Assembly (NCBI RefSeq): GCF_030124375.1
Contig: NZ_JASKLS010000003.1
Span: forward strand, 106,052 to 170,051
Reading direction: 5' to 3'
DNA length: 64,000 nucleotides
Source of the DNA: Sinorhizobium sp. 6-70
GTDB taxonomy: Bacteria; Pseudomonadota; Alphaproteobacteria; Rhizobiales; Rhizobiaceae
Part shown: positions 1-10,545 of the stretch, one piece after another
Layout of the letters: each line of letters opens with the position of its first letter
How positions within the stretch are numbered: position 1 is the first letter of the stretch
Program-made: the position numbers and the translations under genes
The notes under the pieces: model-generated
What the model was told of the DNA's origin: nothing
The model's database searches: none
What the model saw: the letters and a program-made list of their open reading frames with translations, nothing else

Positions 1-1
1 C

Positions 2-397
2 CTCTACGTCTCCTGCTGGGGTACCGGCGACATGATCCAGTATGACGTTTCGGATCCGCTCGCGCCGAAGGAGACCGGCCGCGTCAGGATCGGCGGGATC
101 GTTGCCCGCGCAACGCATCCGAAAGCGTCGAACGGCGCACTCAATGGCGGACCGCAGATGGTGGAAATCAGCCGTGACGGCAAGCGCGTTTATTTCACCA
201 ACTCGCTCTACGGCGCGATCGACCCGCAATTCTATCCGGACGGCATCGACGGATGGATGGTGAAACTCGATGTCGGCGACAACGGTGGAATCTCCTTCGA
301 CGAGAGCTTTTTCGTCGATTGGCCGAAGGGTCATCGCCCGCATCAGGTTAGGCTCGAAGGTGGCGACTGCTCGTCCGACTCCTATTGCTATCCGTGA
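2..397 (+). CDS. Selenium-binding protein / methanethiol oxidase (SBP56), C-terminal part
   Basis: The reading frame is open from the window edge, so the 5' end lies outside; 131 codons are visible. The protein carries the C-terminal SBP56 features: a CWGTGD segment at the start, NGGPQMVEISRDGKRVY, a TNSLYG stretch, HRPHQVRLEGGDCSSD and a terminal CYP. SBP56 proteins are beta-propeller enzymes, and the bacterial and human members have methanethiol oxidase activity. The ending is the normal family C terminus, so the gene is truncated only by the window. A membrane-protein gene follows after about 30 bp and is probably co-transcribed. Confidence 0.88.
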   Translation, partial: LYVSCWGTGDMIQYDVSDPLAPKETGRVRIGGIVARATHPKASNGALNGGPQMVEISRDGKRVYFTNSLYGAIDPQFYPDGIDGWMVKLDVGDNGGISFDESFFVDWPKGHRPHQVRLEGGDCSSDSYCYP

Positions 398-427
398 GGG
401 GTGTGGGATCGTGCCCCGCCAGTACGG

Positions 428-1054
428 ATGACTGATTTCTGGCCGTGGCTTTCCCTCGCCGGCCTTGGCGCCTTTCATGGCGTCAACCCGGCAATGGGCT
501 GGCTTTTTGCCGTGGCGCTGGGGCTCCATCGACAAAGTTCGCGGATCGTCTGGCTGTCGCTCCTGCCGATTGCCGCCGGGCATGCGGTCGCCATTGCCGT
601 CGTGCTGGCGGCTTTTATGGCCTTCGGCACCGTCGTCGACCTGCGGAGCCTCAAGCTTTTCGCGGCCGCGCTCATTCTCGGCCTCGCCGGCTATTACGCA
701 TTCTATGGGCACCGCCACCGGGTCCGGGTCGGCATGCGGACCGGAATGGCCGGCCTCGCACTCTGGTCATTCCTGATGGCGACGGGGCATGGCGCGGGGC
801 TGATGCTGGTGCCTGCGGTGTTGGGCCTCTGCCTCGCGGACCCATCAGCCACCATCCGTCTCGGCAGTTCGCTGCCGATCTCGCTGGCGGCCGTCGCACT
901 CCATACCGCAGCGACGCTCGCGGTCACTGCCGCGGTCGCCTTCGCCATTATCGAATGGTTCGATCTTGGAGTCCTGCGTACCGCGTGGATCAACTTCGAC
1001 CTCATCTGGACACTGGCACTGGTCGCGACCGGCGTCATTCTCGTCGTGGCTTGA
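428..1054 (+). CDS. Polytopic membrane protein downstream of SBP56
   Basis: A 208-residue protein with about six hydrophobic segments and an N-terminal GAFHGVNPAMGWLFA stretch; a second glycine/histidine motif, ATGHGAGLMLVPA, sits in mid-protein. The arrangement resembles small metal- or HupE-type transporters, but I cannot assign a substrate. A GTG at 401 in the same frame would add nine residues; I prefer the ATG at 428 because the hydrophobic core begins there. It lies 30 bp after the SBP56 gene on the same strand, so a joint role in sulfur or selenium chemistry is possible but only inferred from position. Confidence 0.7.
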   Translation: MTDFWPWLSLAGLGAFHGVNPAMGWLFAVALGLHRQSSRIVWLSLLPIAAGHAVAIAVVLAAFMAFGTVVDLRSLKLFAAALILGLAGYYAFYGHRHRVRVGMRTGMAGLALWSFLMATGHGAGLMLVPAVLGLCLADPSATIRLGSSLPISLAAVALHTAATLAVTAAVAFAIIEWFDLGVLRTAWINFDLIWTLALVATGVILVVA

Positions 1055-1225
1055 TGCCGTCGACGATTGAGGCCACCCACGGCCGCCGTCTGGCCGTTAT
1101 CTCAGCTCCGGGCCAGCGGCTGAGATAACTCGCGGTTTCAGCCTCGCGCTCAACACACGTTTTGATTTCTCTGCGCCGACCGGCTATCTTGCCACGGGGC
1201 GTGACGAAGGCGTTTGGGAGGATGG

Positions 1226-1825
1226 ATGTCGATCCGACAACGGTCGCGCTTAAGACGTCGCCTGTTCGCACTGCTTGCCGCCGGGCTCGGCGGTATCGCG
1301 GCGGCGGCCATCAGCTTCGCCATGGCGGTATACGATGCGGCCACGCCCAATCAGGTGCCAGTCGTCGCACCAGGCGAGCCGGTCGATACCGGGCGGTGGG
1401 TTGTCACGATACATGAAGCCTATCTCAGCCCAATTCCGCCGACCGGGACGAAGCCCTTCGAGCCGGACACGTTCCTCGTGCTCGAGTTCGATCTCGACAA
1501 CCGATCGGCTGCCACCAGCAACGCTTTTCATGAACTGATCTCGATTGAGAAGCCGTCGCCGGCGGCTCTTCCCGGACCCACCTATTATCTCGCCCGGGAC
1601 AAGTGGATTGCCAGCGCAATCAATCCGAACATGCCGGAACGGCTGATCGCAGTCTGGGAATTATCCAGCGGCACGCCGGTCCCGCAGTCACTGCAGCTCA
1701 AGCTTCGCCGCGAGATTTACAAGCAGCGCGACAATCTCTACGGCTCGCCCGGCTGGTTCGAGGATGGCGCAGCTGCGATGGTCGAACTGGCTGTCACCCA
1801 AGGTCGTAAGGGGGCACCGTTATGA
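1226..1825 (+). CDS. Membrane-anchored protein of unknown function (first of three in tandem)
   Basis: 199 residues. An arginine-rich N terminus is followed by one hydrophobic segment (about residues 12-35), then a soluble, probably periplasmic domain rich in beta-type sequence (WVVTIHEAYLSPIPP, FLVLEFDLDNRS). The fold pattern recalls DUF4352-like beta-sandwich domains, which is a guess from sequence texture. The ATG at 1226 has GGGAGGA just upstream; a TTG at 1214 is in frame but lacks a ribosome site. Its stop overlaps the next start in an ATGA, so the pair is translationally coupled. Confidence 0.7.
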   Translation: MSIRQRSRLRRRLFALLAAGLGGIAAAAISFAMAVYDAATPNQVPVVAPGEPVDTGRWVVTIHEAYLSPIPPTGTKPFEPDTFLVLEFDLDNRSAATSNAFHELISIEKPSPAALPGPTYYLARDKWIASAINPNMPERLIAVWELSSGTPVPQSLQLKLRREIYKQRDNLYGSPGWFEDGAAAMVELAVTQGRKGAPL

Positions 1826-2415
1826 TGGGTGCCGTTCGAGCGGTACTCACCCTGCTACCCGCAGTAGCGGTCCTCTATGTGATGCAGCAAAACACGCCCG
1901 GCTATGGCGAGATCACCTCGCCCATCGTGATTCAAGGCAAGGCCGGCGAGCGGGTCGAAGGCCGGGACTTTGCATTCGCGGCTGGAAACATCCATCTCGC
2001 CCGCGCTGTGAAGACGCAGAGTTTCGGCAGTGTGCGCGAATACACAACTTCCGGCGTTTGGGTGCTTGTTGAAGGAGCGGCGGTGGCCAAACGCGAAAGC
2101 CTGACGTTGATGTCGGCGGAATGGCGTGCGCCAAGCGGAGTTCGGTACGCACTGAGCGAGCGGTTCTCGACGCTTCGCGGTTACCTGCCGACGGAACGCC
2201 TTGAGCCTGGGCTCCCGAGACCTGTTCTGCTTGCCTTCGAGATGCCTGAAGCAGAGGTGCGAGGGGGGACATTGCTCGTCGCGCGCTCAGCTCTCATACC
2301 GCTCGGCGAGGAGCTATGGATCGACGTCGGTGAAAAGAACCCGACAGACATTCATCCGTCTGTTGCGCTGGAGCGGGGTAGTAGCACCATGCCCTGGATA
2401 TTGAAGGTCGAGTGA
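1822..2415 (+). CDS. Secreted or anchored protein of unknown function (second of three)
   Basis: 197 residues. A short N terminus and hydrophobic signal or anchor (residues 4-20) precede a soluble domain. It contains GVWVLVEGAAVAKRESLTL and LEPGLPRPVLLAFEMPEAEV, a pattern seen in DUF4352-like extracytoplasmic domains in which a flexible strand precedes a proline-rich turn. The start overlaps the upstream stop by 4 bp and has AAGGGGG before it. The next gene follows after 10 bp. I do not recognise a specific function. Confidence 0.7.
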   Translation: MMGAVRAVLTLLPAVAVLYVMQQNTPGYGEITSPIVIQGKAGERVEGRDFAFAAGNIHLARAVKTQSFGSVREYTTSGVWVLVEGAAVAKRESLTLMSAEWRAPSGVRYALSERFSTLRGYLPTERLEPGLPRPVLLAFEMPEAEVRGGTLLVARSALIPLGEELWIDVGEKNPTDIHPSVALERGSSTMPWILKVE

Positions 2416-2425
2416 GGGCCGCGCC

Positions 2426-2971
2426 ATGAGAATGAGTGAGCGAAGCCGTTACTGGATCTGCCTCCTGGCGCTGGTAGGTGTGTTGCCTTTGGCAATTGTC
2501 GTGAATGCGTGGGACAGTCTGCGAGAAGCATGGTCCGCGAATGAAGGCTCGCATTTCGTGGTTGAAAGTGGTGCCTCGCGAACCCACGGCGGGGCTGTGT
2601 GGCGGCTTGCCGATATGAAGCGTTTGCCTGGCTCCTCAAAGGAGGCGCGCATCGTCCTGGCGGCGTTGGAAGCCTTGCCTGATGATCCCAGTATTCTTGC
2701 GCAAACCAATTGCGTCGTCCGGCTGGTGGATGCCGAGGGGCGTCGCTGGGAGCCGCTGTCGATGACGGAGCCGACTGTCCGTGAGACGTATCCGGAGATT
2801 GCCGAGAGGCCGCGTTGCAGCGCGTTGGCATTTGCAGGCTCGCAGAGAGGCAACCCTGTGAAGATGGTTGAGAGCTTCGTCGTGCCGGCCAATGCGCGTG
2901 ATCTCTCACTCTCGGTTGAGTTCACGGGAGCCGGGGACGATGTTCTTCTGTTCAAGTGGACGAGCAGCTAG
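2426..2971 (+). CDS. Membrane-anchored protein of unknown function (third of three)
   Basis: 181 residues, with one N-terminal hydrophobic segment (about residues 9-25) and a soluble remainder. Two cysteines (in QTNCVVRL and RPRCSALAF) could form a disulfide if the domain is periplasmic. It completes a three-gene run in which each gene starts within 10 bp of the previous stop, and all three share the layout of one anchor plus a beta-rich domain. The run therefore probably encodes parts of one envelope complex. No family is recognised. Confidence 0.65.
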   Translation: MRMSERSRYWICLLALVGVLPLAIVVNAWDSLREAWSANEGSHFVVESGASRTHGGAVWRLADMKRLPGSSKEARIVLAALEALPDDPSILAQTNCVVRLVDAEGRRWEPLSMTEPTVRETYPEIAERPRCSALAFAGSQRGNPVKMVESFVVPANARDLSLSVEFTGAGDDVLLFKWTSS

Positions 2972-3042
2972 CGCGCTTTATCGCTATCGTATCTAGATGC
3001 CGGCTCATCGCTTTGCTTTTCCTGTTTCGTCCCGCGAGCCCC

Positions 3043-4302
3043 TCACGCTTTGCTTGGAACGGCGCTGGCGGCTGCCGTTTTCAACTGCGTCGCCGCAGCA
3101 TGCTCCAGCACGGCCGCAAGCAGTGCGATGCGTGCAGCGTCAAGCAGAATGCCGCCATCGAGATCGCTAGGGCTGCCGATGAAGACGCTGATGGTGTCGA
3201 AGAGCATCTGCCATGTAGTCAGATCCTGCACTCCAATCAGGCGGGTCGCGCCGAACCAAAGCCAGGCGCCGATCCAGCCGATCATCCGATAGGCCACAAT
3301 GAAGACAAGCAGCGTGGCGAGGCCAGAGCCGAGCGTCAGTTTCAAGCATGTCCACACCGGGCCGTAGCGCGAACGATAATCACTGACGAAGTGCTCGATG
3401 AAATCCGAGAGCCATTTGCACCATGTCTTTGCGCGCGCGTTTGACGGCTGGCCGATACGGTTCGGACGGGAAAGTTCGTAGCCATAAATGATAGCGGCCA
3501 TCACGAGCCATACCATTGGCAGGAGGGCATAGAAGAAAAGGTTCCGCGACTGCGTGATCCAGTCGGGCTTGCGGACCTCTATCGGCAAGAACGTTTCCGC
3601 CGCGTGGGCCGTGGTGATCAGGCTCAGCCCGCTGCTTTGGCTGAACGCGTCGGAAAGCGGTCCGGCACCGAGCCATGCGACGAACTCGTCCTTCCAGATG
3701 GCAAGGCCGTAGAGACCGATGAATATCCAACTCGCGTCCGCAGCGACGACCAGTAGCCGCCAAAAGGTCGCCTGCGTTTGCTTGTTCATTCGCTTGGCGC
3801 CCCAGCGCACCAGCCAGCAGACACCGATCGAAAGCAGAAGACCTTGCGAACTCAGAATGTCGAAGAATTGCGCCTTCTCGCCGAACGCGACCTTGCTCAG
3901 AGCCAGTCTTGAATACCCACGCACCGTGTCGCCGAGGAAACCCCATGCGGCATAGTAGGCGAAAAAGGGGAGAATGGCGGCGCCGACGAGAGCAAGCACG
4001 CGATCGTTACGTTCGCGACCATCGGGTGTTGCGCGCTGCTGTCTGACGGATGCGAGTGCCGGCAGTCCCGGGCGCAGTGCAAGAAACATCATGACGACGA
4101 CGACAAGCTTCGAGAGTACGACGAGGGAGAGGACGACCATGCCGCCCAACGGGTGTTGCAGACCGACCGCGACAGCCACCCTGAGAAGCAGGTCGCGCAC
4201 GATGTAGCCGACAGCAGCAATGAGAAGGAGCTGCGGCCAGAAACGGGCAAGCAGACGGCCCGTCAGGGCGAGAGGGCCCAGAGCATCCGCGATCGACGTC
4301 AT
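3043..4302 (-). CDS. Polytopic inner-membrane protein of unknown function
   Basis: 419 residues with roughly nine or ten hydrophobic segments. A periplasmic-looking stretch in the middle (LSLITTAHAAETFLPIEV) could be a loop. The frame extends upstream to 4371, but I start at the methionine at 4302 (MTSIADALGP), after which the first hydrophobic segment begins normally. The gene converges with the three small envelope-protein genes and its stop is 71 bp from theirs. It may belong with them functionally, but nothing in the sequence proves this. Confidence 0.6.
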   Translation of the reverse strand: MTSIADALGPLALTGRLLARFWPQLLLIAAVGYIVRDLLLRVAVAVGLQHPLGGMVVLSLVVLSKLVVVVMMFLALRPGLPALASVRQQRATPDGRERNDRVLALVGAAILPFFAYYAAWGFLGDTVRGYSRLALSKVAFGEKAQFFDILSSQGLLLSIGVCWLVRWGAKRMNKQTQATFWRLLVVAADASWIFIGLYGLAIWKDEFVAWLGAGPLSDAFSQSSGLSLITTAHAAETFLPIEVRKPDWITQSRNLFFYALLPMVWLVMAAIIYGYELSRPNRIGQPSNARAKTWCKWLSDFIEHFVSDYRSRYGPVWTCLKLTLGSGLATLLVFIVAYRMIGWIGAWLWFGATRLIGVQDLTTWQMLFDTISVFIGSPSDLDGGILLDAARIALLAAVLEHAAATQLKTAAASAVPSKA

Positions 4303-4390
4303 GCCCGATACATACCTGCATGCGGCGCTCGGCACAACCACCGCGCTCCATCTGGAGGGCGGCAGCTCCACCAGTGGCTGCAGCTTCGCG

Positions 4391-6553
4391 TCACACGTTC
4401 CGTCGCTTGCCCTCGATCAGGTCGAGCACCGCGCGCGCGGCGTCGAGGACGTGTGTGCCAGGACCGAAGACGGCGGCGACGCCGTTGTCCATGAGATATT
4501 GATAGTCCTGTCGCGGAATAACGCCGCCGCAGACGACGATGATGTCCTTGCCGCCGCGCTTCTTCAGCGCTTCGGCGAGCTGCGGCATCAGTGTCTTATG
4601 GCCGGCGGCAAGCGAGGAGACGCCGACGACGGTAACATCCTCGGCAAGCGCCAGGTCGGCGGCCTCGTCCGGGGTCTGGAACAGCGGCCCGGCGACGACG
4701 TTGAAGCCGACGTCGCTGAAGGCAGACGCGATCACCTTGGCGCCGCGATCGTGCCCGTCCTGGCCGAGCTTGGCCACCATGATCTTCGGTTTGTGGCCAA
4801 GCCGCTTGGTGACCTCGTCGAGACGCCCGGCGAGCACGCCGAGTTCGGGATCGCTTTCATAGGCCTTTCCGTAGATGTCGGTGACGACTTCCGGGACCGC
4901 GGTGTAGTCGCCGAAGGCCTGCCGCATCGCTTCGGAGATCTCGCCGACGGTGGCGCGCTCCCGCGCGGCTTCGATCGCGGCCGCGAGCAGATTGCCCTTG
5001 CCGCTCCTTGCGACCTCGGCAAGCGCTTCGAGCGTCTCCTTCACCACCTGCGAATCGCGCCGGCGCTTGGTCTCCTCGATCCGTCTGATCTGCGCCGCCC
5101 GGACGGCGGTGTTGTCGATCTCGAGGATATCGATCGGCTCTTCGTTTTCGCGCCGATACTTGTTGACGCCGACGATAACCTCCTCGCCCTTGTCGACCGC
5201 CGCCTGGCGTCGGATCGCCGCCTCCTCGATCAGGCGCTTCGGCAGGCCGCTTGCCACCGCCTTGGTCATTCCGCCCAGCGCTTCCACCTCCTCCATCAAA
5301 GCCCAGGCCTTTTCCGCGAGATCGCGGGTCAGCGCCTCGACGTAATAGGAGCCGGCGAGTGGATCGACCACCTTGGTCACGCCGGTCTCATGCTGGAGGA
5401 TCAGTTGCGTGTTGCGGGCGATGCGCGCGGAGAACTCGGTCGGCAGCGCGATCGCTTCGTCGAAGGAATTGGTGTGCAGCGACTGCGTGCCGCCGAGCAC
5501 CGCCGACATCGCTTCGAAGGCGGTGCGGATGATATTGTTGTAGGGGTCTTGCTCCTGCAGCGACACCCCGGAGGTCTGGCAATGCGTGCGCAGCATCAGG
5601 GAGGACTGCTTTTTCGGGCGGAAGTCTTCCATAATCTTCGCCCAGAGGAAGCGCGCGGCGCGCAGCTTGGCGGCCTCCATGAAGAAGTTCATGCCGATGG
5701 CGAAGAAGAAGGAGAGCCGGCCGGCGAAGTCATCGACGTTCAAGCCCTTGGCAATCGCCGCGCGAACGTAATCGCGCCCGTCGGCAAGGGTGAAGGCCAA
5801 CTCCTGCACCAGCGTCGCGCCGGCCTCCTGCATATGGTAGCCGGAGATCGAGATCGAGTTGAAGCGTGGCATATCTTTGGCCGTGTAGGCGATGATATCG
5901 GCGACGATCCGCATCGACGGCTCGGGCGGGTAGATGTAGGTGTTGCGGACCATGAACTCCTTGAGAATGTCGTTCTGAATGGTCCCGGAGAGCTCCCGGC
6001 GCGGCACGCCCTGCTCCTCGCCGGCGACGATGAAGGAAGCGAGAATCGGGATCACCGCGCCGTTCATCGTCATCGAGACCGAGATTTTATCGAGCGGGAT
6101 GCCGTCGAACAGGATCTTCATGTCCTCGACGCTATCTATTGCCACGCCGGCCTTGCCGACGTCGCCGACGACGCGCGGATGATCCGAATCGTAGCCGCGA
6201 TGGGTGGCGAGGTCGAAGGCGACCGAAACGCCCTGCTGGCCGGCGGCGAGCGCCTTGCGGTAAAAGGCGTTGGAGGCCTCGGCGGTGGAGAAGCCGGCAT
6301 ATTGCCGGATGGTCCATGGCCGGCCGACGTACATGGTGGCGCGTGGCCCGCGCGTGAACGGCGCGAAGCCCGGCAGCGTGCCGAGATGATCGACGCCCTG
6401 CATGTCCTCGGCCGTGTAGATCGGCTTCACCGGAATGCCCTCCGGGGTGTGCCAGACGAGATCTTCCAGCGGCACCTTCACTTCGCGTTCGGCGAGCGTG
6501 GCCCAGTCTTTCAGCGGATTGGTATTTTGGCGACTGTTGTCGTTATCAGGCAT
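4391..6553 (-). CDS. bhbA: Methylmalonyl-CoA mutase (B12-dependent)
   Basis: 720 residues, the usual length for a single-chain mutase. It converts (R)-methylmalonyl-CoA to succinyl-CoA, the last step of propionyl-CoA assimilation. The N-terminal barrel contains [18 protein letters not shown] with the substrate-binding tyrosine. The C-terminal cobalamin domain has the base-off B12 motif in [10 protein letters not shown] (about residues 597-606, axial His near 601) and the later glycine-rich GGVIPRQDY. The ATG at 6553 is preceded by AAGGAG; upstream in-frame codons lack such a site. It sits 64 bp downstream of pccA on the same strand. Rhizobial homologues are called bhbA. No methylmalonyl-CoA epimerase gene is visible nearby. 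Confidence 0.96.
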   Translation of the reverse strand: MPDNDNSRQNTNPLKDWATLAEREVKVPLEDLVWHTPEGIPVKPIYTAEDMQGVDHLGTLPGFAPFTRGPRATMYVGRPWTIRQYAGFSTAEASNAFYRKALAAGQQGVSVAFDLATHRGYDSDHPRVVGDVGKAGVAIDSVEDMKILFDGIPLDKISVSMTMNGAVIPILASFIVAGEEQGVPRRELSGTIQNDILKEFMVRNTYIYPPEPSMRIVADIIAYTAKDMPRFNSISISGYHMQEAGATLVQELAFTLADGRDYVRAAIAKGLNVDDFAGRLSFFFAIGMNFFMEAAKLRAARFLWAKIMEDFRPKKQSSLMLRTHCQTSGVSLQEQDPYNNIIRTAFEAMSAVLGGTQSLHTNSFDEAIALPTEFSARIARNTQLILQHETGVTKVVDPLAGSYYVEALTRDLAEKAWALMEEVEALGGMTKAVASGLPKRLIEEAAIRRQAAVDKGEEVIVGVNKYRRENEEPIDILEIDNTAVRAAQIRRIEETKRRRDSQVVKETLEALAEVARSGKGNLLAAAIEAARERATVGEISEAMRQAFGDYTAVPEVVTDIYGKAYESDPELGVLAGRLDEVTKRLGHKPKIMVAKLGQDGHDRGAKVIASAFSDVGFNVVAGPLFQTPDEAADLALAEDVTVVGVSSLAAGHKTLMPQLAEALKKRGGKDIIVVCGGVIPRQDYQYLMDNGVAAVFGPGTHVLDAARAVLDLIEGKRRNV

Positions 6554-6617
6554 TGGCTTTCCGCTCCTTCTCACCGGCGGGCGCAAACGATGATCGCGCG
6601 TTGGAGGGCATACGACT

Positions 6618-8621
6618 TCACTCGAACTCCATGATCAACTCGTCCACCGCGAGGCTCGCGCCAGCGACGATCGCCACGCGCTTAACCGTCGCGCGCTTCT
6701 CAGCCCGGAGGATGTTTTCCATCTTCATTGCCTCGACTACGGCGATTGCCTGTCCGGCTTCGACCGTGTCGCCCTCCTTGACCGCGATCAAGGTCACGAC
6801 GCCCGGCATCGGGCAGAGCAGCATCTTCGACGTGTCCGGCGGTAGCTTCTTCGGCATCAGCCGCGCGAGTTCGGCAACGCGCGGGGTTCTGACGCGCAAG
6901 ATCGCGTCGATGCCGCGCCAGCGCAGCCGGATCCCGGTGCCGACGAGATCGACCTTCACGCCCATCGGCTGATTGTCGATGTTGAAGGTGGCAAGCGTAC
7001 GGCCGGGCGTCCAGTCGGTTGCGACCGTCACCGCTCTCTCGTCGGCAAAGCGAACGAAGGCGCCATCGGCCGAGGCGCCGGCCGTGACGGCAAAGTGGCG
7101 ATCACCAAGGCTTGCCACCCAGTCGTGACCGACGACGCGGCGGTGGTTGCCGATCGTGCCCGAGATCTGGCTTGCGCGCTCCTGTAGCGCCTGGTTGATC
7201 GTGACCGCGACGGCCGCGAGTTTGCGTGCGTCCGCCTCGTCCGGGACGACGCCCTGGAAGCCGTCGGTAAATTCCTCGGCGATATAGGCGGTGGTCAGAC
7301 GCCCTTCGCGGAAGCGTTGCTGCTGCATGACGGCGGAAAGGAACGGCAGGTTGTGCCCGATGCCCTCGACTTCGAATTCATCGAGCGCGCTCGCCATCGC
7401 CTCGACGGCCGTGGCGCGATCCGGCCCCCAGGTGCACAGCTTGGCGATCATCGGGTCATAATACATCGAGATTTCGCCGCCCTCGAAGACGCCGGTGTCG
7501 TTGCGGATGACGGTGCCGTCGTCCTTTCTGCCTTCCTGGGGCGGACGGTAGCGCGTCAGCCGGCCGATCGAGGGCAGGAAGTTACGGTAGGGGTCTTCCG
7601 CGTAGAGCCGGCTTTCGATCGCCCAGCCGTCGAGCTTCACGTCTTTCTGGCTGAAGGCGAGTTCCTCGCCGGCGGCGACGCGGATCATCTGTTCGACGAG
7701 GTCGAGCCCGGTGATGAGTTCCGTCACCGGGTGCTCCACCTGCAAACGCGTGTTCATCTCGAGGAAGTAGAAATTGCGCTCGCCGTCGACGATGAATTCG
7801 ACCGTACCGGCGGAGTGGTAGCCGACGGCTTTGGCGAGCGTGACCGCCTGTTTGCCCATGGCGCGCCGCGTCTTCTCGTCGAGGAACGGGGATGGCGCCT
7901 CCTCGATGACCTTCTGGTTTCGGCGCTGAATCGAGCATTCGCGCTCGCCGAGATAGAGCGTGTTGCCATGTTTGTCGCCGAGCACCTGGATTTCGATGTG
8001 GCGGGGCTCGGTCACGAATTTTTCGATGAAGATACGGTCGTCGCCGAAGGAGCTTTTCGCCTCGTTCTTCGACGACTGGAAGCCCTCGCGCGCCTCGATG
8101 TCGTTCCAGGCGATCCTCATGCCCTTGCCGCCGCCGCCGGCCGACGCCTTGATCATCACCGGATAGCCGATGGCCGCGGCGATCCGGACGGCTTCTTCGG
8201 CGTCCTCGATCAGCCCCATATGGCCCGGAACGGTCGAGACATCGGCTTCTGCGGCGATCTTCTTCGAGGTGATCTTGTCGCCCATCGCCTTTATCGCGCC
8301 GACGGGTGGCCCGATGAAGGCGACGCCTTCTTTCTCCAGCGCTTCGGCAAAAGCGGCGTTTTCCGAAAGGAAGCCGTAGCCCGGATGCACGGCATCGGCG
8401 CCGGTCTTGCGGATCGCGTCGATGATCTTGTCGATGACGATATAGGACTGGCTGGAGGGCGAGGCGCCGATATGTACCGCTTCATCCGCCATGCGCACAT
8501 GCATGGCGTCGCGATCGGCATCGGAGTAGACGGCGACCGTCGCAATGCCGAGCCTCTTGGCGGTGCGGATAACGCGGCAGGCGATTTCACCACGATTGGC
8601 GATGAGGATTTTCTTGAACAT
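6618..8621 (-). CDS. pccA: Propionyl-CoA carboxylase alpha subunit (biotin carboxylase plus biotin carrier)
   Basis: 667 residues. The N-terminal biotin carboxylase domain begins [18 protein letters not shown] and contains the ATP-grasp glycine loop ([10 protein letters not shown]) and the catalytic [16 protein letters not shown] segment. A linker domain follows, and the C-terminal biotinyl domain has EAMKMEN with the biotinylated lysine near residue 633. The enzyme carboxylates propionyl-CoA to methylmalonyl-CoA. The order pccB, small membrane protein, pccA, mutase on one strand indicates a single operon. Confidence 0.96.
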   Translation of the reverse strand: MFKKILIANRGEIACRVIRTAKRLGIATVAVYSDADRDAMHVRMADEAVHIGASPSSQSYIVIDKIIDAIRKTGADAVHPGYGFLSENAAFAEALEKEGVAFIGPPVGAIKAMGDKITSKKIAAEADVSTVPGHMGLIEDAEEAVRIAAAIGYPVMIKASAGGGGKGMRIAWNDIEAREGFQSSKNEAKSSFGDDRIFIEKFVTEPRHIEIQVLGDKHGNTLYLGERECSIQRRNQKVIEEAPSPFLDEKTRRAMGKQAVTLAKAVGYHSAGTVEFIVDGERNFYFLEMNTRLQVEHPVTELITGLDLVEQMIRVAAGEELAFSQKDVKLDGWAIESRLYAEDPYRNFLPSIGRLTRYRPPQEGRKDDGTVIRNDTGVFEGGEISMYYDPMIAKLCTWGPDRATAVEAMASALDEFEVEGIGHNLPFLSAVMQQQRFREGRLTTAYIAEEFTDGFQGVVPDEADARKLAAVAVTINQALQERASQISGTIGNHRRVVGHDWVASLGDRHFAVTAGASADGAFVRFADERAVTVATDWTPGRTLATFNIDNQPMGVKVDLVGTGIRLRWRGIDAILRVRTPRVAELARLMPKKLPPDTSKMLLCPMPGVVTLIAVKEGDTVEAGQAIAVVEAMKMENILRAEKRATVKRVAIVAGASLAVDELIMEFE

Positions 8622-8650
8622 GCGTTTCTCTTTGAATCCTTTCTGTCGCG

Positions 8651-8941
8651 TCAGCGCCTGAACTTTCGCCGGTAGGGTAGAAGCGCAATGGAGGAGGCCG
8701 CAGCCGCGCCGCCAAAGAGGAGAGCAAAAGGGGCAATCACCATGGCCGCCGCAAGCAGCGGGTTCGCAGAGCGCGCGATGTGGGTGCCGACTGCGCCGAT
8801 GTTGAGCCAGATCAGTGCGCCCGCAGCCGCCACACCCACGAGCACGCCGTAAAGGGCGTTCGTCGCCAGATAGCGCAGCATCTGCCAGTGATCGCTGCGT
8901 GCCGCCTCAGGTGTCATCACGGGGTCCGGTCCCGATTTCAT
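8651..8941 (-). CDS. Small membrane protein between pccB and pccA
   Basis: 96 residues with two hydrophobic segments (about residues 24-47 and 63-88) and a basic C-terminal tail. It lies 12 bp after pccB and 29 bp before pccA, so it must be co-transcribed with the carboxylase. I know no function. It could be an accessory or regulatory membrane protein, or a passenger. An internal methionine at 8917 is an alternative start. Confidence 0.7.
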   Translation of the reverse strand: MKSGPDPVMTPEAARSDHWQMLRYLATNALYGVLVGVAAAGALIWLNIGAVGTHIARSANPLLAAAMVIAPFALLFGGAAAASSIALLPYRRKFRR

Positions 8942-8953
8942 AGCGTGCCTCGT

Positions 8954-10486
8954 TTAGAGCGGAATCGTGTCGTGCTTGCGCCAGCGCGTCTCCGCCTGTT
9001 TGTTGCGGAGCGACGCGAAGGCGCGGGCGATGCGGCGGCGCGACGAGTGCGGCATGATCACCTCGTCGATGAAGCCGCGCTCGGCGGCGACGAAGGGATT
9101 GGCGAAGCGTTCCTCGTATTCCTTCGTGCGGGCGGCGATCTTTTCCGGATCGCCGAGTTCCGACCTGTAGAGGATTTCGGTCGCGCCCTTGGCGCCCATG
9201 ACGGCGATCTCCGCCGTCGGCCAGGCATAGTTGACGTCGGCGCCGATGTGCTTCGAAGCCATGACGTCATAGGCTCCGCCATACGCCTTGCGGGTGATAA
9301 GGGTGACCATCGGTACCGTTGCCTGGCTATAGGCGAAGAGCAGCTTGGCGCCATGCTTAATGACGCCGCCATATTCCTGGCTCGTGCCCGGCAGGAAGCC
9401 CGGCACGTCGACGAGCGTCAGGATCGGGATCGAGAAGGCGTCGCAGAAGCGGACGAAACGGGCGGCCTTGCGCGAGGAATCGATGTCGAGGCAGCCGGCG
9501 AGCACCATCGGCTGGTTGGCGACTACACCGACTGTCTGCCCTTCGAGGCGAATGAAGCCGGTAACGATGTTGCGGGCAAAGCTCGCCTGGAGCTCGAAGA
9601 AGTCGCCTTCGTCGGCAAGCGCCAGAATGAGTTCCTTCATGTCGTAGGGCTTGGCGGCGCTGTCGGGGATCAGGCTGTCGAGACGCATCTCGACGCGCGC
9701 CGGATCATCGCAAAAGGGCCGGACCGGCGGTTTTTCGCGGTTGTTGAGCGGCAGGAAGTCGAAGAGCAGGCGCACGTGTTCCAGCGCCTCGACATCATTT
9801 TCATAGGCACCGTCGGCGACCGAGGATTTCGTCGTATGGGTGCGGGCGCCGCCGAGCTCCTCCGCGGTGACGATCTCGTTCGTCACGGTCTTGACCACGT
9901 CTGGGCCGGTGACGAACATGTAGGAGCTGTCGCGCACCATGAAGATGAAATCGGTCATCGCTGGCGAATAGACCGCGCCGCCGGCGCACGGCCCCATGAT
10001 AACCGAGATCTGCGGAATGACGCCCGAGACTTCCGCGTTGCGGCGGAAAACCTCCGCATAGCCGGCGAGCGAGGCGACACCCTCCTGGATGCGGGCGCCG
10101 CCGGAATCGTTGAGGCCGATCACGGGCGCACCGTTGCGAGCTGCCATGTCCATGATCTTGCAGATCTTTTCCGCATGGGTCTCGGAGAGCGAGCCGCCGA
10201 GCACGGTGAAATCCTGGGAAAAGACATAGACCTGCCGGCCATTGATCGTGCCCCAGCCGGTGACGACGCCATCGCCGGCGATCTTCTGCTCGGCCATGCC
10301 GAAGTCGACGCAGCGATGCGTCACATACATGTCGTATTCTTCGAAGGAGCCTTCGTCGAGCAGCACGTCGATGCGCTCGCGCGCCGTCAGCTTGCCCTTG
10401 CCGTGCTGGGCCTCGACGCGGCGCTCGCCGCCGCCGGCGCGCGCTTGTGCGCGGCGGGCCTCCACCTGTTCCAGTATGGCGCGCAT
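8954..10486 (-). CDS. pccB: Propionyl-CoA carboxylase beta subunit (carboxyltransferase)
   Basis: 510 residues, the usual length for PccB. It transfers the carboxyl group from biotin to propionyl-CoA. Typical segments include the conserved start of the carboxyltransferase domain ([20 protein letters not shown]), [15 protein letters not shown], the acyl-CoA pocket around [13 protein letters not shown], and the C-terminal [19 protein letters not shown]. The open frame continues to 10657, but the ATG at 10486 is preceded by GGGAGGAG and matches the family start. Its promoter region is shared with the divergent regulator gene. Confidence 0.96.
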   Translation of the reverse strand: MRAILEQVEARRAQARAGGGERRVEAQHGKGKLTARERIDVLLDEGSFEEYDMYVTHRCVDFGMAEQKIAGDGVVTGWGTINGRQVYVFSQDFTVLGGSLSETHAEKICKIMDMAARNGAPVIGLNDSGGARIQEGVASLAGYAEVFRRNAEVSGVIPQISVIMGPCAGGAVYSPAMTDFIFMVRDSSYMFVTGPDVVKTVTNEIVTAEELGGARTHTTKSSVADGAYENDVEALEHVRLLFDFLPLNNREKPPVRPFCDDPARVEMRLDSLIPDSAAKPYDMKELILALADEGDFFELQASFARNIVTGFIRLEGQTVGVVANQPMVLAGCLDIDSSRKAARFVRFCDAFSIPILTLVDVPGFLPGTSQEYGGVIKHGAKLLFAYSQATVPMVTLITRKAYGGAYDVMASKHIGADVNYAWPTAEIAVMGAKGATEILYRSELGDPEKIAARTKEYEERFANPFVAAERGFIDEVIMPHSSRRRIARAFASLRNKQAETRWRKHDTIPL

Positions 10487-10545
10487 GTGTCTCCTCCCGA
10501 ATTCTTTCTCGCCGAGATTTTCTCGATTTTGCAGAGGCGTTCCTA

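Noticed and set aside
4220..6634. Long plus-strand open frame (804 codons) opposite the mutase gene
   Set aside because: It is antisense to a well-supported methylmalonyl-CoA mutase; the translation is His/Arg/Gly-rich without domains, typical of a high-GC shadow frame.
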